Notes: a model not told the origin generated them from the sequence alone. Shown: positions 16,908 to 25,967, counted from the first letter of the stretch. The stretch is DNA of 64,000 nt from Bog-756 sp963704585 (GCA_963704585.1 OY969919.1:496001-560000), one strand, 5' to 3'. Program-made: numbers and translations.

Positions 16908-17810
16908 ATGGGAATGCTCGACGGCAAGGTGGCGATCGTCACCGGTGCGGGACGGGGGATCGGACGCGAGGAGGCGCTCCTGCTGGCCTCGGAGGGCGCC
17001 AAGGTCATCGTCAACGACGTCGGGGCGGCGGTCGACGGCGGGGGCGGCGACAAGCACCCCGCCGAGGAGGTCGTCGACCTCATCAAGGCGGGCGGAAGCG
17101 ACGCCGCGGTCAACGCCTCCGACGTGAGCTCGTGGCAGGGCGCGAAAGACCTCGTCGACCAGGCGGTCGACACCTTCGGGCAGCTCGACATCCTCGTCAA
17201 CAACGCCGGCATCCTCCGCGACAAGATGAGCTTCAACATGGACGAGTCCGATTGGGACGACGTCATCCGCGTCCACCTGAAGGGCCACTTCGCCCCGTCC
17301 CACCACGCGGCCGTCTACTGGCGCGGCCGGGCGAAGGCCGGGGAGAGCGTGACCGGGCGGATCGTGAACACCTCGTCCGAGGCCGGCCTCTACGGCAACG
17401 CCGGGCAGGCCAACTACTCGTCGGCGAAGGCCGGCATCGCCTCGATGACGGTCGTCCTCGCCCGCGAGCTCGAGCGGTACGGGGTCACGGTCAACGCGAT
17501 CTCGCCACGGGCGCGCACCCGCATGACCGAGAGCCTCTTCGGCGAGATGGCCAAGAAGGGCGAGGGCTTCGACGTCTGGGACCCGCGCAACATCGCCCAG
17601 CTGGTGGCCTTCCTCGCGACCGATGAGGCCGCGGACGTCACCGGCCAGAACTTCGTGGTCTTCGGCGGCAACATCTGGGTCATGGGCGGGTACCACCCGG
17701 TCGGCGAGGTCCACCGCGACTCGATGTGGTCGCCGGGCGAGCTCGCCAAGGCGAAGGGCGACCTCTTCAAGGACACCCCCTCGGGCATCCCGGCGTTCAG
17801 CTTCTTCTGA
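16908..17810 (+). CDS. short-chain dehydrogenase/reductase (acyl-CoA or steroid type)
   Basis: 300 residues from an ATG preceded by GAGGAGGA at 16896-16902. The NAD(P) loop TGAGRGIG is at 12-19, NNAG follows at about residue 100, Ser in NTSSEAG, and the catalytic YSSAK. The length and the extended C-terminal segment (about residues 245-300, with GGNIWVMGGYHP) resemble the dehydrogenase domain of multifunctional peroxisomal-type (3R)-hydroxyacyl-CoA dehydrogenases. Neighbouring MaoC-like and enoyl-CoA hydratase genes support a role in acyl-CoA beta-oxidation. It stands alone on the plus strand, with the 174-bp region upstream free of genes. Confidence 0.85.
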   Translation: MGMLDGKVAIVTGAGRGIGREEALLLASEGAKVIVNDVGAAVDGGGGDKHPAEEVVDLIKAGGSDAAVNASDVSSWQGAKDLVDQAVDTFGQLDILVNNAGILRDKMSFNMDESDWDDVIRVHLKGHFAPSHHAAVYWRGRAKAGESVTGRIVNTSSEAGLYGNAGQANYSSAKAGIASMTVVLARELERYGVTVNAISPRARTRMTESLFGEMAKKGEGFDVWDPRNIAQLVAFLATDEAADVTGQNFVVFGGNIWVMGGYHPVGEVHRDSMWSPGELAKAKGDLFKDTPSGIPAFSFF

Positions 17811-17944
17811 TCACCCCTTCTCCGGGCCACCCCCCCGGGGAGCTCCGGGCCGTACAGGAGGGTTCGGGACTTTCGGCACTGCACGTCACCGGTGGCCGGC
17901 GCGAACATCGCGAGGTCCGACCGGCGACGGAAGGGGGCGGCGCG

Positions 17945-18397
17945 ATGTGGCGCCACGTCCACAACCCGAGGGATCGACGTGCCGAGGCGCTGGGGCGCCA
18001 GCTCGTCGGCGAGTGCGAGGGCTTTCTCTCCGGCCGCTTCCCGGGGATCCTCCAGGACCACGGGCTCCCGGTCCCCGAGTGGGCCTGGCTGAGCGTCCTC
18101 GCCCACGCCCCCGTGCCCGAGCTCGAGGCCCATGCGGCCGGCGGGCTCCGCCACCGTCCGGTCGACCGTGCGACCGCACAGTGGTCGGAGGCGGTCGCAC
18201 TGCTCGCCCAGGAGCTCGTCACCACGGCGGCACGGACCGGCCGACCCGTCGAGGAGCTCCAGCACTCGATCGTCGTGGGCGTCGAGCTCGGGGCGGCACG
18301 GGCCGAGGGTGCCACGGGGCACGTCGGGCCCACCCACCTGGTGGACGACGTCCGGTGGGCGATCGCCCGCTTCCGGGGCACCACCCACCGCTCCTGA
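17945..18397 (+). CDS. uncharacterised 150-residue protein
   Basis: 150 residues from an ATG preceded by the purine run GGAAGGGGG. I do not recognise the family. It is soluble and mostly helical by composition, with no signal peptide or membrane segment. Distinct segments are WLSVLAHAPVPELE and a C-terminal DVRWAIARFRGTTH. Codon use matches the neighbours, and the clear ribosome binding site supports a real gene. It is convergent with the MaoC-like gene at 18407 (nine bases between stops). Confidence 0.6.
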   Translation: MWRHVHNPRDRRAEALGRQLVGECEGFLSGRFPGILQDHGLPVPEWAWLSVLAHAPVPELEAHAAGGLRHRPVDRATAQWSEAVALLAQELVTTAARTGRPVEELQHSIVVGVELGAARAEGATGHVGPTHLVDDVRWAIARFRGTTHRS

Positions 18398-18406
18398 GCG
18401 GCGCGA

Positions 18407-18838
18407 TCAGGAGCGGGCGGGCACCGCCGCGGTGGCCTCGCCGACGACCTTCTCCTCGCCCTCGGCGTTGCGGAGCCGGACGTCGAGGTCGACGAGGTGC
18501 TCGCCGCCCTCGGAGCGCTTGCCGGTCACGGTGACCGAGGTCACCAGGTCCTCGTCGGGCCAGGTCTGGCGCGCGAACCGCACCTGGAAGCGCCGCACGT
18601 TGCCGATGCCGACGTAGTCGGTGAGGGCCGTCCCGAGGTAGCCCATCGAGAACATCCCGTGGCCGAAGACGCTCGGCTGTCCTGCGGCCTTGGCCTTGAC
18701 CTCGTCGTGGTGCATCGGGTTGTAGTCACCGGACGCACCCGCGTACCGCACCAGGTCGGTGCGGTCGAGCACGTGGTGGCGCGACGGTCCTTCGTCGCCG
18801 ACCTGCACGTCCTCGAAGTAGAGCACCTGGTCACCCAT
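18407..18838 (-). CDS. MaoC-like hydratase (hot-dog fold)
   Basis: 143 residues from the ATG at 18838, preceded by GGAGG. The hydratase-2 motif is present: YAGASGDYNPMHHDEVKA with catalytic Asp and His, followed by FGHGMFSMGYLG. Such proteins hydrate trans-2-enoyl-CoA to (R)-3-hydroxyacyl-CoA or dehydrate the reverse, and in actinobacteria they work as heterodimers with a non-catalytic hot-dog partner. The FAS1-type protein at 19745-20242 is a likely partner, although an enoyl-CoA hydratase gene lies between them. All three genes are on the minus strand. Confidence 0.85.
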   Translation of the reverse strand: MGDQVLYFEDVQVGDEGPSRHHVLDRTDLVRYAGASGDYNPMHHDEVKAKAAGQPSVFGHGMFSMGYLGTALTDYVGIGNVRRFQVRFARQTWPDEDLVTSVTVTGKRSEGGEHLVDLDVRLRNAEGEEKVVGEATAAVPARS

Positions 18839-18917
18839 CTCGCCTGCCTCCGTCCTCGCTCCGGCGTCCTGCCGGACGACACACTGCCACACCCACGGCC
18901 CGGGCCCCCTCCCCCGC

Positions 18918-19745
18918 CTACCAGCCCCGGAAGACCGGCGCGCGACGCTCGGCGAACGCGGTGAGCCCCTCGCGGCAGTCCTCGGTGTTGGTCACCAGCT
19001 CCTGCACCGTCGCCTCGTCCCAGAGCGCGGTGGCCCGATCGGACTCGAGCGCGCGGTTGGTGAGGTACTTGGCCGCCGCGAGAGCCGTCGTCGGTCCGGA
19101 GGCCAGCCGCGCCGCCCAGGCGTCGGCGAGCTCCTCGAGCCGGTCGCGCGGCGCGACGGCGTTGACCAGTCCGAGCCGCTCGGCGTCCGCCGCGGTCAGG
19201 TCGTCGCCGAAGAAGAAGAGCTCCTTGGCCTTCTGCGGGCCGACCAGGCGCGTGAGCAGGTACGCGCCGCCGGCGTCGGGGGCGATGCCCCGCCGCACGA
19301 ACACCTCGATGAAGGTGGCCTCCTCCGCCGCGAGCACGAGGTCGCAGGCGAGCGCGAGGTGGAGGCCGCCGCCGGCCGCGGTCGCGTTGACCACGGCGAC
19401 GACCGGCTTCTCGCAGTCGAGCACCGCGGCGATGAGCCGCTGCCAGCCGGTTCGGATGAGCCGCGCCGCCTCGCCCGCGGCGCGGGCCGGCGCGCCCTCG
19501 GGACGCTCCGGACCGGGCACCCCGGCGCGCAGGTCGGCGCCGGTGCAGAAGCCCTTGGTCCCCGTGCCGGTGAGCAGCACCACGCGGACCGACAGGTCGG
19601 CGGACGCCTCGTCCAGCCAGCCGATGAGCTGCTCGCGCATGGCCGGGGTGATCGCGTTGCCCGCCTCCGGCCGGTCGAGGACGAGCCGCACGACACCGCC
19701 GTCGACCTCGCGCCGGACGTGCCGGTCGGCCGCGTCGGCAGGCAT
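18918..19745 (-). CDS. enoyl-CoA hydratase/isomerase (crotonase family)
   Basis: 275 residues from an ATG joined to the upstream stop as TGATG. LDRPEAGNAI is the CoA-binding start, FCTGADLRAG the first oxyanion segment, and AAGGGLHLALACDLVLAAE the second with its glycine. The position of one usual catalytic Glu is occupied by EVFVRRGIAPDAGG, where Asp follows. That makes a hydratase, an isomerase or another crotonase reaction possible. Translation is coupled to the hot-dog protein just upstream, so the two proteins likely act in the same acyl-CoA pathway. Confidence 0.85.
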   Translation of the reverse strand: MPADAADRHVRREVDGGVVRLVLDRPEAGNAITPAMREQLIGWLDEASADLSVRVVLLTGTGTKGFCTGADLRAGVPGPERPEGAPARAAGEAARLIRTGWQRLIAAVLDCEKPVVAVVNATAAGGGLHLALACDLVLAAEEATFIEVFVRRGIAPDAGGAYLLTRLVGPQKAKELFFFGDDLTAADAERLGLVNAVAPRDRLEELADAWAARLASGPTTALAAAKYLTNRALESDRATALWDEATVQELVTNTEDCREGLTAFAERRAPVFRGW

Positions 19746-20242
19746 CAGCTGCGGTGGATGATGTTCATCCGCGAGGTGCACACGGGCTCGCCCGAGCCCC
19801 GCTCGCTCCAGGCGGTCTCGACGACCACGAAGGTCATCGTCCGACCCTTCGACTCCTTGCGGTACGCGTCGACCACCTTCCCGACGCCGACCAGGACGTC
19901 GCCCGCGTAGACCGGCCGGTGATAGGTGAACTCCTGTTCGCCGTGGAGGATGATGCCGCCGGAGGCCATGAGCGGCCCGAGCACGTCGGCCATCGGGTTT
20001 CCGGTGGGCGCGTCGGCGGGCTGCAGCTCGGGGTAGGCGCCGAAGCCGCTCATCACGAACGGGTAGGTCGGCGGCGCCGGGATGCCCGCGAGCCCTGCCG
20101 TCTCGGCAGCGCGCGGGTCGCGGTAGGCCGGGCTGTCGTCCCGGACCGCCGCCGCGAAGAGCGCGAGCTGGCCGCGCTCGACGGTCACCACGGTCGTCCC
20201 GGTCGGCTTGCCGATGATCTCCTGCAGGATGTCGTCTGCCAC
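19745..20242 (-). CDS. FAS1-like/MaoC N-terminal dehydratase domain protein
   Basis: 165 residues from a GTG at 20242, preceded by GAGGAG. The segment EIIGKPTGTTVVTVERGQL and the later HGEQEFTYHRPVYAGD are typical of the FAS1-like dehydratase domain (N-terminal MaoC half), the hot-dog fold that lacks the catalytic Asp/His pair. In actinobacteria these pair with a catalytic MaoC partner to hydrate enoyl-CoA thioesters of fatty acids or steroid side chains. The catalytic partner is probably the gene at 18407-18838. The stop overlaps the start of the enoyl-CoA hydratase gene by one base. Confidence 0.8.
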   Translation of the reverse strand: MADDILQEIIGKPTGTTVVTVERGQLALFAAAVRDDSPAYRDPRAAETAGLAGIPAPPTYPFVMSGFGAYPELQPADAPTGNPMADVLGPLMASGGIILHGEQEFTYHRPVYAGDVLVGVGKVVDAYRKESKGRTMTFVVVETAWSERGSGEPVCTSRMNIIHRS

Positions 20243-20368
20243 CCCGGGCTCCTCCCCTGTCGTCCGGCCGCCGGCCCGCTCGCCGGCCGGTCGGTGCCGG
20301 CTGGGCGATAGGGTGCCCGCTCCGCCCTGCCGCGCGCAAACGCCGGGTCCGCCGGCGACCCGGTCCCC

Positions 20369-20374
20369 TACAGT
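20369..20374 (+). promoter_or_regulatory. -10 box TACAGT of the NagB-like gene
   Basis: TACAGT, six bases before the ATG at 20381. This is the same spacing as at several other starts in the window and suggests leaderless transcription. Confidence 0.45.
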
Positions 20375-20380
20375 GCGGTG

Positions 20381-21161
20381 ATGTCGCGATCGAACCCGGC
20401 ACCCGTGGGCGGCCCGACGGTGGCCGCCTTCCCGACCACCGAGGCGATGGCCGAGGCCGCAGCCCGAGACGCCGCGGCCGTCCTACGCGGACGCGGTCGC
20501 CGCGGGTGGCGTCGCCCATGCGATGTTCGCGACCGGCAACTCGCAGCTCGCCTTCGTGGAGGCCCTCCGGGCGCTCGGTGCAGCGGTGCCCTGGGACGAC
20601 GTCGTCGTCTTCCACATGGACGAGTACGTCGGCGTCGGCGACGACCACCCGGCGAGCTTCCGCCGGTGGATCCGCGAGCGCATCGCCGAGCCGTGCTCGC
20701 CACGGACCGCCCACTACGTCGACGGGCTCACAGCCCCCGAGGCCGAGTGCCGGCGGTACGCGGGCCTGCTCGCCGCCAACCCCCTCGACCTCTGCTGCCT
20801 CGGGATCGGCGAGAACGGCCACCTCGCCTTCAACGATCCGCCGACCGCCGACTTCGCCGATCCGGAGGACGTGAAGGTCGTCGACCTCGACGAGGGGTGC
20901 CGCGTCCAGCAGGTGCACGAGGGGCACTTCGCGACCCTCGGCGACGTGCCCGAGCGGGCGATCACGGTCACCGTGCCCGCGCTGCTCCGCGCGGCACGGG
21001 TGCTCGCCGTCGTGCCGGAGGAGCGCAAGGCAGCGCCGGTGCGCGCCGCCCTCGAGGGGCCGGTCACGACCGCATGCCCGGCCTCGATCCTCCAGCGGAC
21101 GTCGCAGGCCACCGTCTACCTGGACGCGGCCTCCGCGGGACGCCTCCGCTCGCCGGGGTAG
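20381..21161 (+). CDS. glucosamine-6-phosphate deaminase-like protein, apparent +1 frameshift near 20482
   Basis: The part from about 20484 on reads MFATGNSQL, then FHMDEYVGVGDDHPASF, CLGIGENGHLAFNDPP and TVTVPALLRAA, all hallmarks of NagB/SugE-fold deaminases that convert glucosamine-6-phosphate to fructose-6-phosphate. The N-terminal helix that precedes it in the family lies in another frame, beginning at the ATG at 20381 (VAAFPTTEAMAEAAARDAAAV). Removing one C from the cc at 20482-20483 joins them as AAAV-YADAVAAGGVAHA. The gene is thus probably intact apart from a single-base insertion. A paralog or substrate variant of NagB is possible because the active-site lid is short. Confidence 0.7.
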
Positions 21162-21164
21162 CCG

Positions 21165-22184
21165 TCAGTCCCCCGCGAGGTGGCGCTCGAGGAACGCGTA
21201 GGCGGCCCCGCCGTGCCACTCGTGCTCGCCGTCGAAGACCTCGTGCTCGAGCGCGCCCGGAGCGCCCGTGTGCTCCCAGACACGGGTGAGGCGGCCGATG
21301 GTCGCCTCGGCGGCGGCGAGCGGGAAGATGAGGTCCTCGCGGCCGGACTGCACGAGCATCGCCCGCGGCGCGACGAGCGCGCCGACGTCGGCATGCTCGA
21401 TGCGGCCGAGCATCCCGAAGAGCACCTGCGAACCGCACATGTTCCAGGGGACCTTGTGCGCCTCGGCCCACGAGGAGAGGTAGCCGGCCACGACGGCGGC
21501 ACGCACCCGCTCGTCGATCGCGGCGAGGAAGAGCGTCGCGGTCGCCCCGTACGAGAAGCCGACCATCCCGATCCGTCCTGGATCGACCAGGGGGTGCGCG
21601 GCGAGCACGTCGACCGACCGGGCGAGGTCCCAGAGGTTCTGGGTCAGCGGGTTCCACCCGTCCATCACCTGGTGCACGAGGTTGGTGTCACAGCCGTAGT
21701 GGTCGGGCGGATTCCAGTCCGCGCGCTCACCGAAGCAGCGGAGGTCGGGCGCGAGCACCACGTGGCCGCGGCGCGCGAGCTCGGCCGCGTAGTCGCTCGC
21801 CGGTGGTGCGTCCGGATCGAGCCCGCAGATGCGCGACTTCCCCGGACCGTGGCCGTGGACGGCGAGGACCGCGCTGCCCGGTGCGTCACGACCGTCGGGC
21901 ACCAGAAGGAAGGCCGGCACCGACATGGTGTCCTCGGTGTCGAACACGACCCGGTGGCGCACGAAGCCGTCGCCTGGCCCGTCCTCGGTACTCTCGGTGT
22001 CGGGCGGGACCGACGCGGGCCACGGTGCGAGCATGCGGGCGAGGCGCGCGCGGCACCGCTCGCGCCAGGGACCGAACGCCGCGGGGTCGTCGGGCAGCGG
22101 GTCCTCCTCGACCGTTGCCATGAGCCTGCTCACCACCTGGAACCAGGGCGAGAAGTTGCGCGACGGCGGTGCGATGTCGACCAT
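21165..22184 (-). CDS. alpha/beta hydrolase, dienelactone-hydrolase/acetyl-xylan-esterase-like
   Basis: 339 residues from the ATG at 22184, preceded by GGAAGGGGGAGG. The oxyanion region is VLAVHGHGPGKS, the nucleophile elbow is GMVGFSYGATATLF with Ser in GFSYGA, the acid lies in SGREDLIFP, and the His in DGEHEWHGG. A 100-residue N-terminal lid precedes the fold. It has no signal peptide, so it acts in the cytoplasm, probably on an ester of a sugar or an aromatic acid. Substrate is unknown. It is convergent with the NagB-like gene (three bases between stops) and divergent from the dioxygenase at 22309. Confidence 0.8.
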   Translation of the reverse strand: MVDIAPPSRNFSPWFQVVSRLMATVEEDPLPDDPAAFGPWRERCRARLARMLAPWPASVPPDTESTEDGPGDGFVRHRVVFDTEDTMSVPAFLLVPDGRDAPGSAVLAVHGHGPGKSRICGLDPDAPPASDYAAELARRGHVVLAPDLRCFGERADWNPPDHYGCDTNLVHQVMDGWNPLTQNLWDLARSVDVLAAHPLVDPGRIGMVGFSYGATATLFLAAIDERVRAAVVAGYLSSWAEAHKVPWNMCGSQVLFGMLGRIEHADVGALVAPRAMLVQSGREDLIFPLAAAEATIGRLTRVWEHTGAPGALEHEVFDGEHEWHGGAAYAFLERHLAGD

Positions 22185-22296
22185 GGTGCCTCCCCCTTCC
22201 GTGCTCCGGCGATCCCCGGCTCCGGCCGGGGCACCATCGAAGCACCGCGGGCGGTCCCGGGGCCACCGGACGGTTGAGCGGCCAGGGGCGGTGCGG

Positions 22297-22302
22297 CACA
22301 CT
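22297..22302 (+). promoter_or_regulatory. possible -10 box CACACT of the dioxygenase gene
   Basis: CACACT ends six bases before the ATG at 22309. It keeps the A at position 2 and T at position 6 of TANNNT but lacks the first T, so it is a weak candidate. Confidence 0.25.
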
Positions 22303-22308
22303 GGGCCC

Positions 22309-23154
22309 ATGTCGGACCGCATCGAACTCCGCCCGCTGACGGCCCTGATCGGCGCCGAGATCGCGGGGATCGACCTCTCGCGACCGCTCGGCGAGGACGT
22401 GGTGGCCGAGGTGCGCGCGGCGCTCAACACCCACCACGTCCTCTTCTTCCGCGACCAGGAGCTCGCGCCCGACGAGCAGGAGGCCTTCGCTCGGCAGTTC
22501 GGCGAGGTCACCGAGGGCCACCCGGTCATCCCGGCCATCGAGGGGAACTCGAAGGTCCTCGCCATCGACAGCCGCGAGGACCGGGCGAACTGGTGGCACA
22601 CCGACGTGACCTTCCTGCAGGCCCCGGCGTTCGGCTCGATCCTCTACATGCTCACCGCGCCCGAGGTGGGCGGTGACACCTGCTGGGCGAGCCTGCAGGA
22701 CGCCTACGACCGCCTCGCCGAGCCGGTCCGCGCGATGTGCGACACCCTGCTCGCCATCCACTACGACCCGTGGTTCGCCGCCGACGTGGACGCGAAGGGC
22801 GGTTACGAGTGGCACGGCGAGTGGCACGACAAACTGCTGCCCGCGCTCCATCCGGTCGTGCGCACCCATCCTGAGACGGGTCGGAACGGCCTCTTCGTGA
22901 ACCGCCACTTCACCCAGTCGATCCTCGGGCTCTCGAAGAACGAGAGCGACGCGATCCTCGAGATGCTCTACCGACAGTGCGTCGAGCCCGAGGTGACCTG
23001 CCGGTTCCGGTGGGAGGCGGGCTCGGTCGCGTTCTGGGACAACCGGGCGACGCTGCACTACGCGGTGGACGACTACGGCGATGCGACGCGCCTCGCCCAC
23101 CGGGTCACCCTCAAGGGCGACGTGCCCTACGGGCCGGGGACGCCCCGGTCCTGA
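22309..23154 (+). CDS. TauD/TfdA-family Fe(II)/2-oxoglutarate dioxygenase
   Basis: 281 residues from the ATG at 22309. Iron ligands His97 and Asp99 are in WWHTDVTF and His250 in ATLHYA; Arg261 in RLAHR should bind the 2-oxoglutarate carboxylate. The N-terminal GAEIAGIDLSRPL is the usual family start. Members hydroxylate taurine, alkyl sulfates, 2,4-D-like or other carboxylates, releasing sulfite or an aldehyde. No sulfonate transporter adjoins it, so the substrate is open. A CACACT box six bases before the ATG may be its -10 element. Its 3' end overlaps the convergent LivG-type gene by 28 bp. Confidence 0.88.
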   Translation: MSDRIELRPLTALIGAEIAGIDLSRPLGEDVVAEVRAALNTHHVLFFRDQELAPDEQEAFARQFGEVTEGHPVIPAIEGNSKVLAIDSREDRANWWHTDVTFLQAPAFGSILYMLTAPEVGGDTCWASLQDAYDRLAEPVRAMCDTLLAIHYDPWFAADVDAKGGYEWHGEWHDKLLPALHPVVRTHPETGRNGLFVNRHFTQSILGLSKNESDAILEMLYRQCVEPEVTCRFRWEAGSVAFWDNRATLHYAVDDYGDATRLAHRVTLKGDVPYGPGTPRS

Positions 23155-23975
23155 CCGCCGGCCGGCGGGGCGGCGCCGGAGACCGCGAGCGCCTCGTCGC
23201 TCGCGCCGAGGTACGCGGCGAGCGCACGCGGGTCGCGGCGCACCTGGTCCGGCGTACCCTCCGAGACGATGCGGCCGGTCTGGAGCATGACCACCTGGTC
23301 GCAGACCTCGAAGACGAGCGGGACGTCGTGCTCGACGAGGAGGATCGTCGTGTCCGCGAGCTCGTGGAGGCGGCGGAGCAGCGGGACGAAGGCCTCGGCC
23401 TCGCGCTGGGCGATGCCGGCCGTCGGCTCGTCGAGGAGGAGCAGCCGCGGCTCCGCGAGCATGATCGAGGCGAGGTCGACCACCCGACGGGTCCCCGTCG
23501 AGAGCTGGGCGACGCGGTGCCGCCGGAACCGGTCGATGCCGAACGCGCCCATCACCCGCTCGACCGCGGCGCGCTTGGCCCGCTCCGAGCGGCGGGCCCA
23601 TGGCATCTGGAGCGTCGACGAGACGATGCCGACCGGCCGGCGGGCGTCCTGGGTGAGGAGGAGCACCTCCTCGACGCTGAGCTCGGGGAAGAGGCGGCAG
23701 TCCTGGAAGGAGCGGACCACTCCGAGGGCGACGCGCTCCTCGGGCAGGTACTCGAGGAGGCTCGTCCCGTCGAGGAGGACCCGCCCCTCCTCGGGGAGCA
23801 CGAGACCCGAGACCACGTCGAGGAGGGTGGTCTTGCCCGAGCCGTTCGGCCCGATGAGCCCGACGACCGAGCCCGCCCTTGCGGTGAGGTCGACGCCGGC
23901 GATGGCCCGTACCCCGCCGAAGGCGACGACCACCCCCTCGACCTCGAGCAGCGCCGGTCCACCGGCCGCGCTCAC
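23127..23975 (-). CDS. LivG-type ABC transporter ATPase
   Basis: 282 residues from a GTG at 23975 in a GTGA overlap with the permease gene. Walker A GPNGSGKT is at 42-49, Walker B LLLLDEPTAG around 178-187, and the switch His at 216 (LVEHD). The signature motif is LSTGTRR at 158-164 instead of the canonical LSGGQ, as in other actinobacterial LivG-like proteins. It should energise the LivHM permease together with the LivF domain of the gene at 25968. Together these form an importer for branched-chain amino acids, amides, urea or similar small solutes. Confidence 0.88.
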   Translation of the reverse strand: MSAAGGPALLEVEGVVVAFGGVRAIAGVDLTARAGSVVGLIGPNGSGKTTLLDVVSGLVLPEEGRVLLDGTSLLEYLPEERVALGVVRSFQDCRLFPELSVEEVLLLTQDARRPVGIVSSTLQMPWARRSERAKRAAVERVMGAFGIDRFRRHRVAQLSTGTRRVVDLASIMLAEPRLLLLDEPTAGIAQREAEAFVPLLRRLHELADTTILLVEHDVPLVFEVCDQVVMLQTGRIVSEGTPDQVRRDPRALAAYLGASDEALAVSGAAPPAGGQDRGVPGP

Positions 23976-25957
23976 CCGACCACCTCCCCTGCTGCGACCG
24001 GCGTGTTCGGCTCGGGCGCCGGTGGAGGCGGTGGTGAGGAGCGTCCTGCCCGCTCGACCCCGAGCGCGACGAGGTCGCCCGCCCGGTGGAGCAGCTCGGC
24101 GAGCCCCCCCGGCAGGTAGAGGATGAACGCGAGGAGCCCGAGTCCCGACGTCAGGAACTGGATGGTCGGGGTGGTCCCGAACATCGCCGGGATCCCGACC
24201 AGGTAGAGGGCGCCGAGGACCGCGCCGGAGATCGAGCCGAGCCCGCCGATCACGACCATCGACACGACCAGGATCGAGTAGGTCGGATCGAACGTCGCGG
24301 TCGAGAACCGCTCGAGGCCGAACGCGAGGCACACGCCCGCGTACCCCGCGATGAAGCCGGACAGGGCGAACGCGAGGAGCTTCGAGCGGGCGAGCGGGAT
24401 CCCCGTCGCCCCCGCGCCGGACTCGTTGTCGCGGACGGCCATGAGCCGGCGGGCCACGCCGCGGTCGCGCCAGAGTCGGACCATCAGCACGGAGAGCACC
24501 AGCACGCCGAGGGAGAACCAGGCGAACGCCCGCTCCGACCCGAGCCCGATCCCGAGGAAGGTCGGGCGCGCGACGAGCGTCGACTGCGGGTTCGGCAGCC
24601 CGGTGCAGAGCCGCTTGTGGAGGACCGGCAGGGTCCAGCACGGCGTCGAGAGCACGGGGCCCATGAACCAGAGGCTGAAGGCGAGCGTGCTGACCGCGAG
24701 GTAGAGGCCGCGCACCCGCAACGCGGGCAGGCCGACCACGACCGCGATGACCGCGGTGACCGCGCCGGCGAGCGGGAGGAGCAGGATGAGCGGCACGCTG
24801 GCGCCGAGGTGTGCCGTGAGCAGCGCGCCGACGGCGACGAGGCCGAACTGGCCGAGTGAGACCTGGCCCGCCCACCCGGTGAGCACGGTCAGCGACAGCG
24901 CGACGACGGCGAAGATGCAGATCTCCGAGAGGAGGAACGAGCGGCCGGGGCTCACCACCAGCGGGAGCAGCGCAGCGACGACCACCGCGGCCACCACGCC
25001 GACCGAGCCGACGCGGCGGCGGAGCGGGTCCTCGCTCCGGAGCTCGGAGCGTGAGCCCTCGATCCACGTCGACCGCTCCTCGGAGCGCGCCCCGGTCTGG
25101 AGGGCGGCGATGCGCACGAGGAGGACGACCGAGACCAGCACGAAGAGGACGAGCTCGACCTGGGCGGTGCTCGAGAGGTTCCACACCAGGATCTCCTGGA
25201 CGACCCCGAGCCCGACGGCGGCCACGAAGGCCGCGGTGAGGTTGACCATCGCCCCGACCATCGCGGCGGTCAACCCGAGCAGCAGCAGCTCGGGGCTGAG
25301 CACGTCGGTGAGCGCCGAGGTCTGCCCCGGTGAGGCGAGGATGGCTGCGAAGGCCGAGAGCACGCCGGCGAGCGTCCAGGCGACCGTCGAGGTCCGGCGT
25401 ACCCAGACACCCGAGAGGCGCGCCGACTCCGCGTTCTCCGACATCGCACGCATCGCGAGGCCCCAGTGCGAGTAGCGCACGAAGAGGGCGGCCGCGGCGG
25501 CGACGAGCGGCGCGACCACGAGGGTGATGACCTGTCCGGAGGTGAACAGGTAGGTCCCGATGTGGAAGGAGACGTCGACCGGCACCGGGAAGGGCTTGAA
25601 GAGGTTCTTCGGCCGCATGAACGGCAGCGCGGTGAGCACGAACAGGACCTGGCTGATCCCGATCGTCGCGACCATCACCAGGATGCGCGGCCGGTTGAAG
25701 AGCCGACGGAGCACGAGCTCGCAGAGCGCGCCGATCGCCGCGGCGAGCACCAGCGCGATGCCGAGTGCGAACCAGTAGTTGAAGCCGAAGTCGTAGTAGC
25801 ACTTGACCATGAAGACCGCGGCCACCACGCCGAGCTGCCCCTGCGCGAAGTTGAGGACGCGGTTGGTCCGGTAGATGAGGACGAGGCCCATCGCGAGCAG
25901 GCCGTAGCCGAGGCCGATGATCGTGCCCTGGACGAGGACGAAGCTCGGGACCGACAC
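23972..25957 (-). CDS. fused LivH-LivM branched-chain-type ABC permease
   Basis: 661 residues from the ATG at 25957. Residues 1 to about 290 match LivH (VQGTIIGLGYGLLAMGLVL, then YRTNRVLNFAQGQLG). A charged linker of about 25 residues follows. Residues 316 to about 640 match LivM, with TGWAGQVSLGQFGLVAVG, LRVRGLYLAVSTLAF and the interface helix LMAVRDNESGAGATGIP. The C-terminal tail is proline-rich and soluble. Normally these are two proteins; the fusion fixes their 1:1 stoichiometry. About 17-18 hydrophobic segments are visible. It is preceded by the MFS-LivF gene (10 bp gap) and followed by LivG. Confidence 0.9.
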   Translation of the reverse strand: MSVPSFVLVQGTIIGLGYGLLAMGLVLIYRTNRVLNFAQGQLGVVAAVFMVKCYYDFGFNYWFALGIALVLAAAIGALCELVLRRLFNRPRILVMVATIGISQVLFVLTALPFMRPKNLFKPFPVPVDVSFHIGTYLFTSGQVITLVVAPLVAAAAALFVRYSHWGLAMRAMSENAESARLSGVWVRRTSTVAWTLAGVLSAFAAILASPGQTSALTDVLSPELLLLGLTAAMVGAMVNLTAAFVAAVGLGVVQEILVWNLSSTAQVELVLFVLVSVVLLVRIAALQTGARSEERSTWIEGSRSELRSEDPLRRRVGSVGVVAAVVVAALLPLVVSPGRSFLLSEICIFAVVALSLTVLTGWAGQVSLGQFGLVAVGALLTAHLGASVPLILLLPLAGAVTAVIAVVVGLPALRVRGLYLAVSTLAFSLWFMGPVLSTPCWTLPVLHKRLCTGLPNPQSTLVARPTFLGIGLGSERAFAWFSLGVLVLSVLMVRLWRDRGVARRLMAVRDNESGAGATGIPLARSKLLAFALSGFIAGYAGVCLAFGLERFSTATFDPTYSILVVSMVVIGGLGSISGAVLGALYLVGIPAMFGTTPTIQFLTSGLGLLAFILYLPGGLAELLHRAGDLVALGVERAGRSSPPPPPAPEPNTPVAAGEVVG

Positions 25958-25967
25958 GTGCGCCCCG

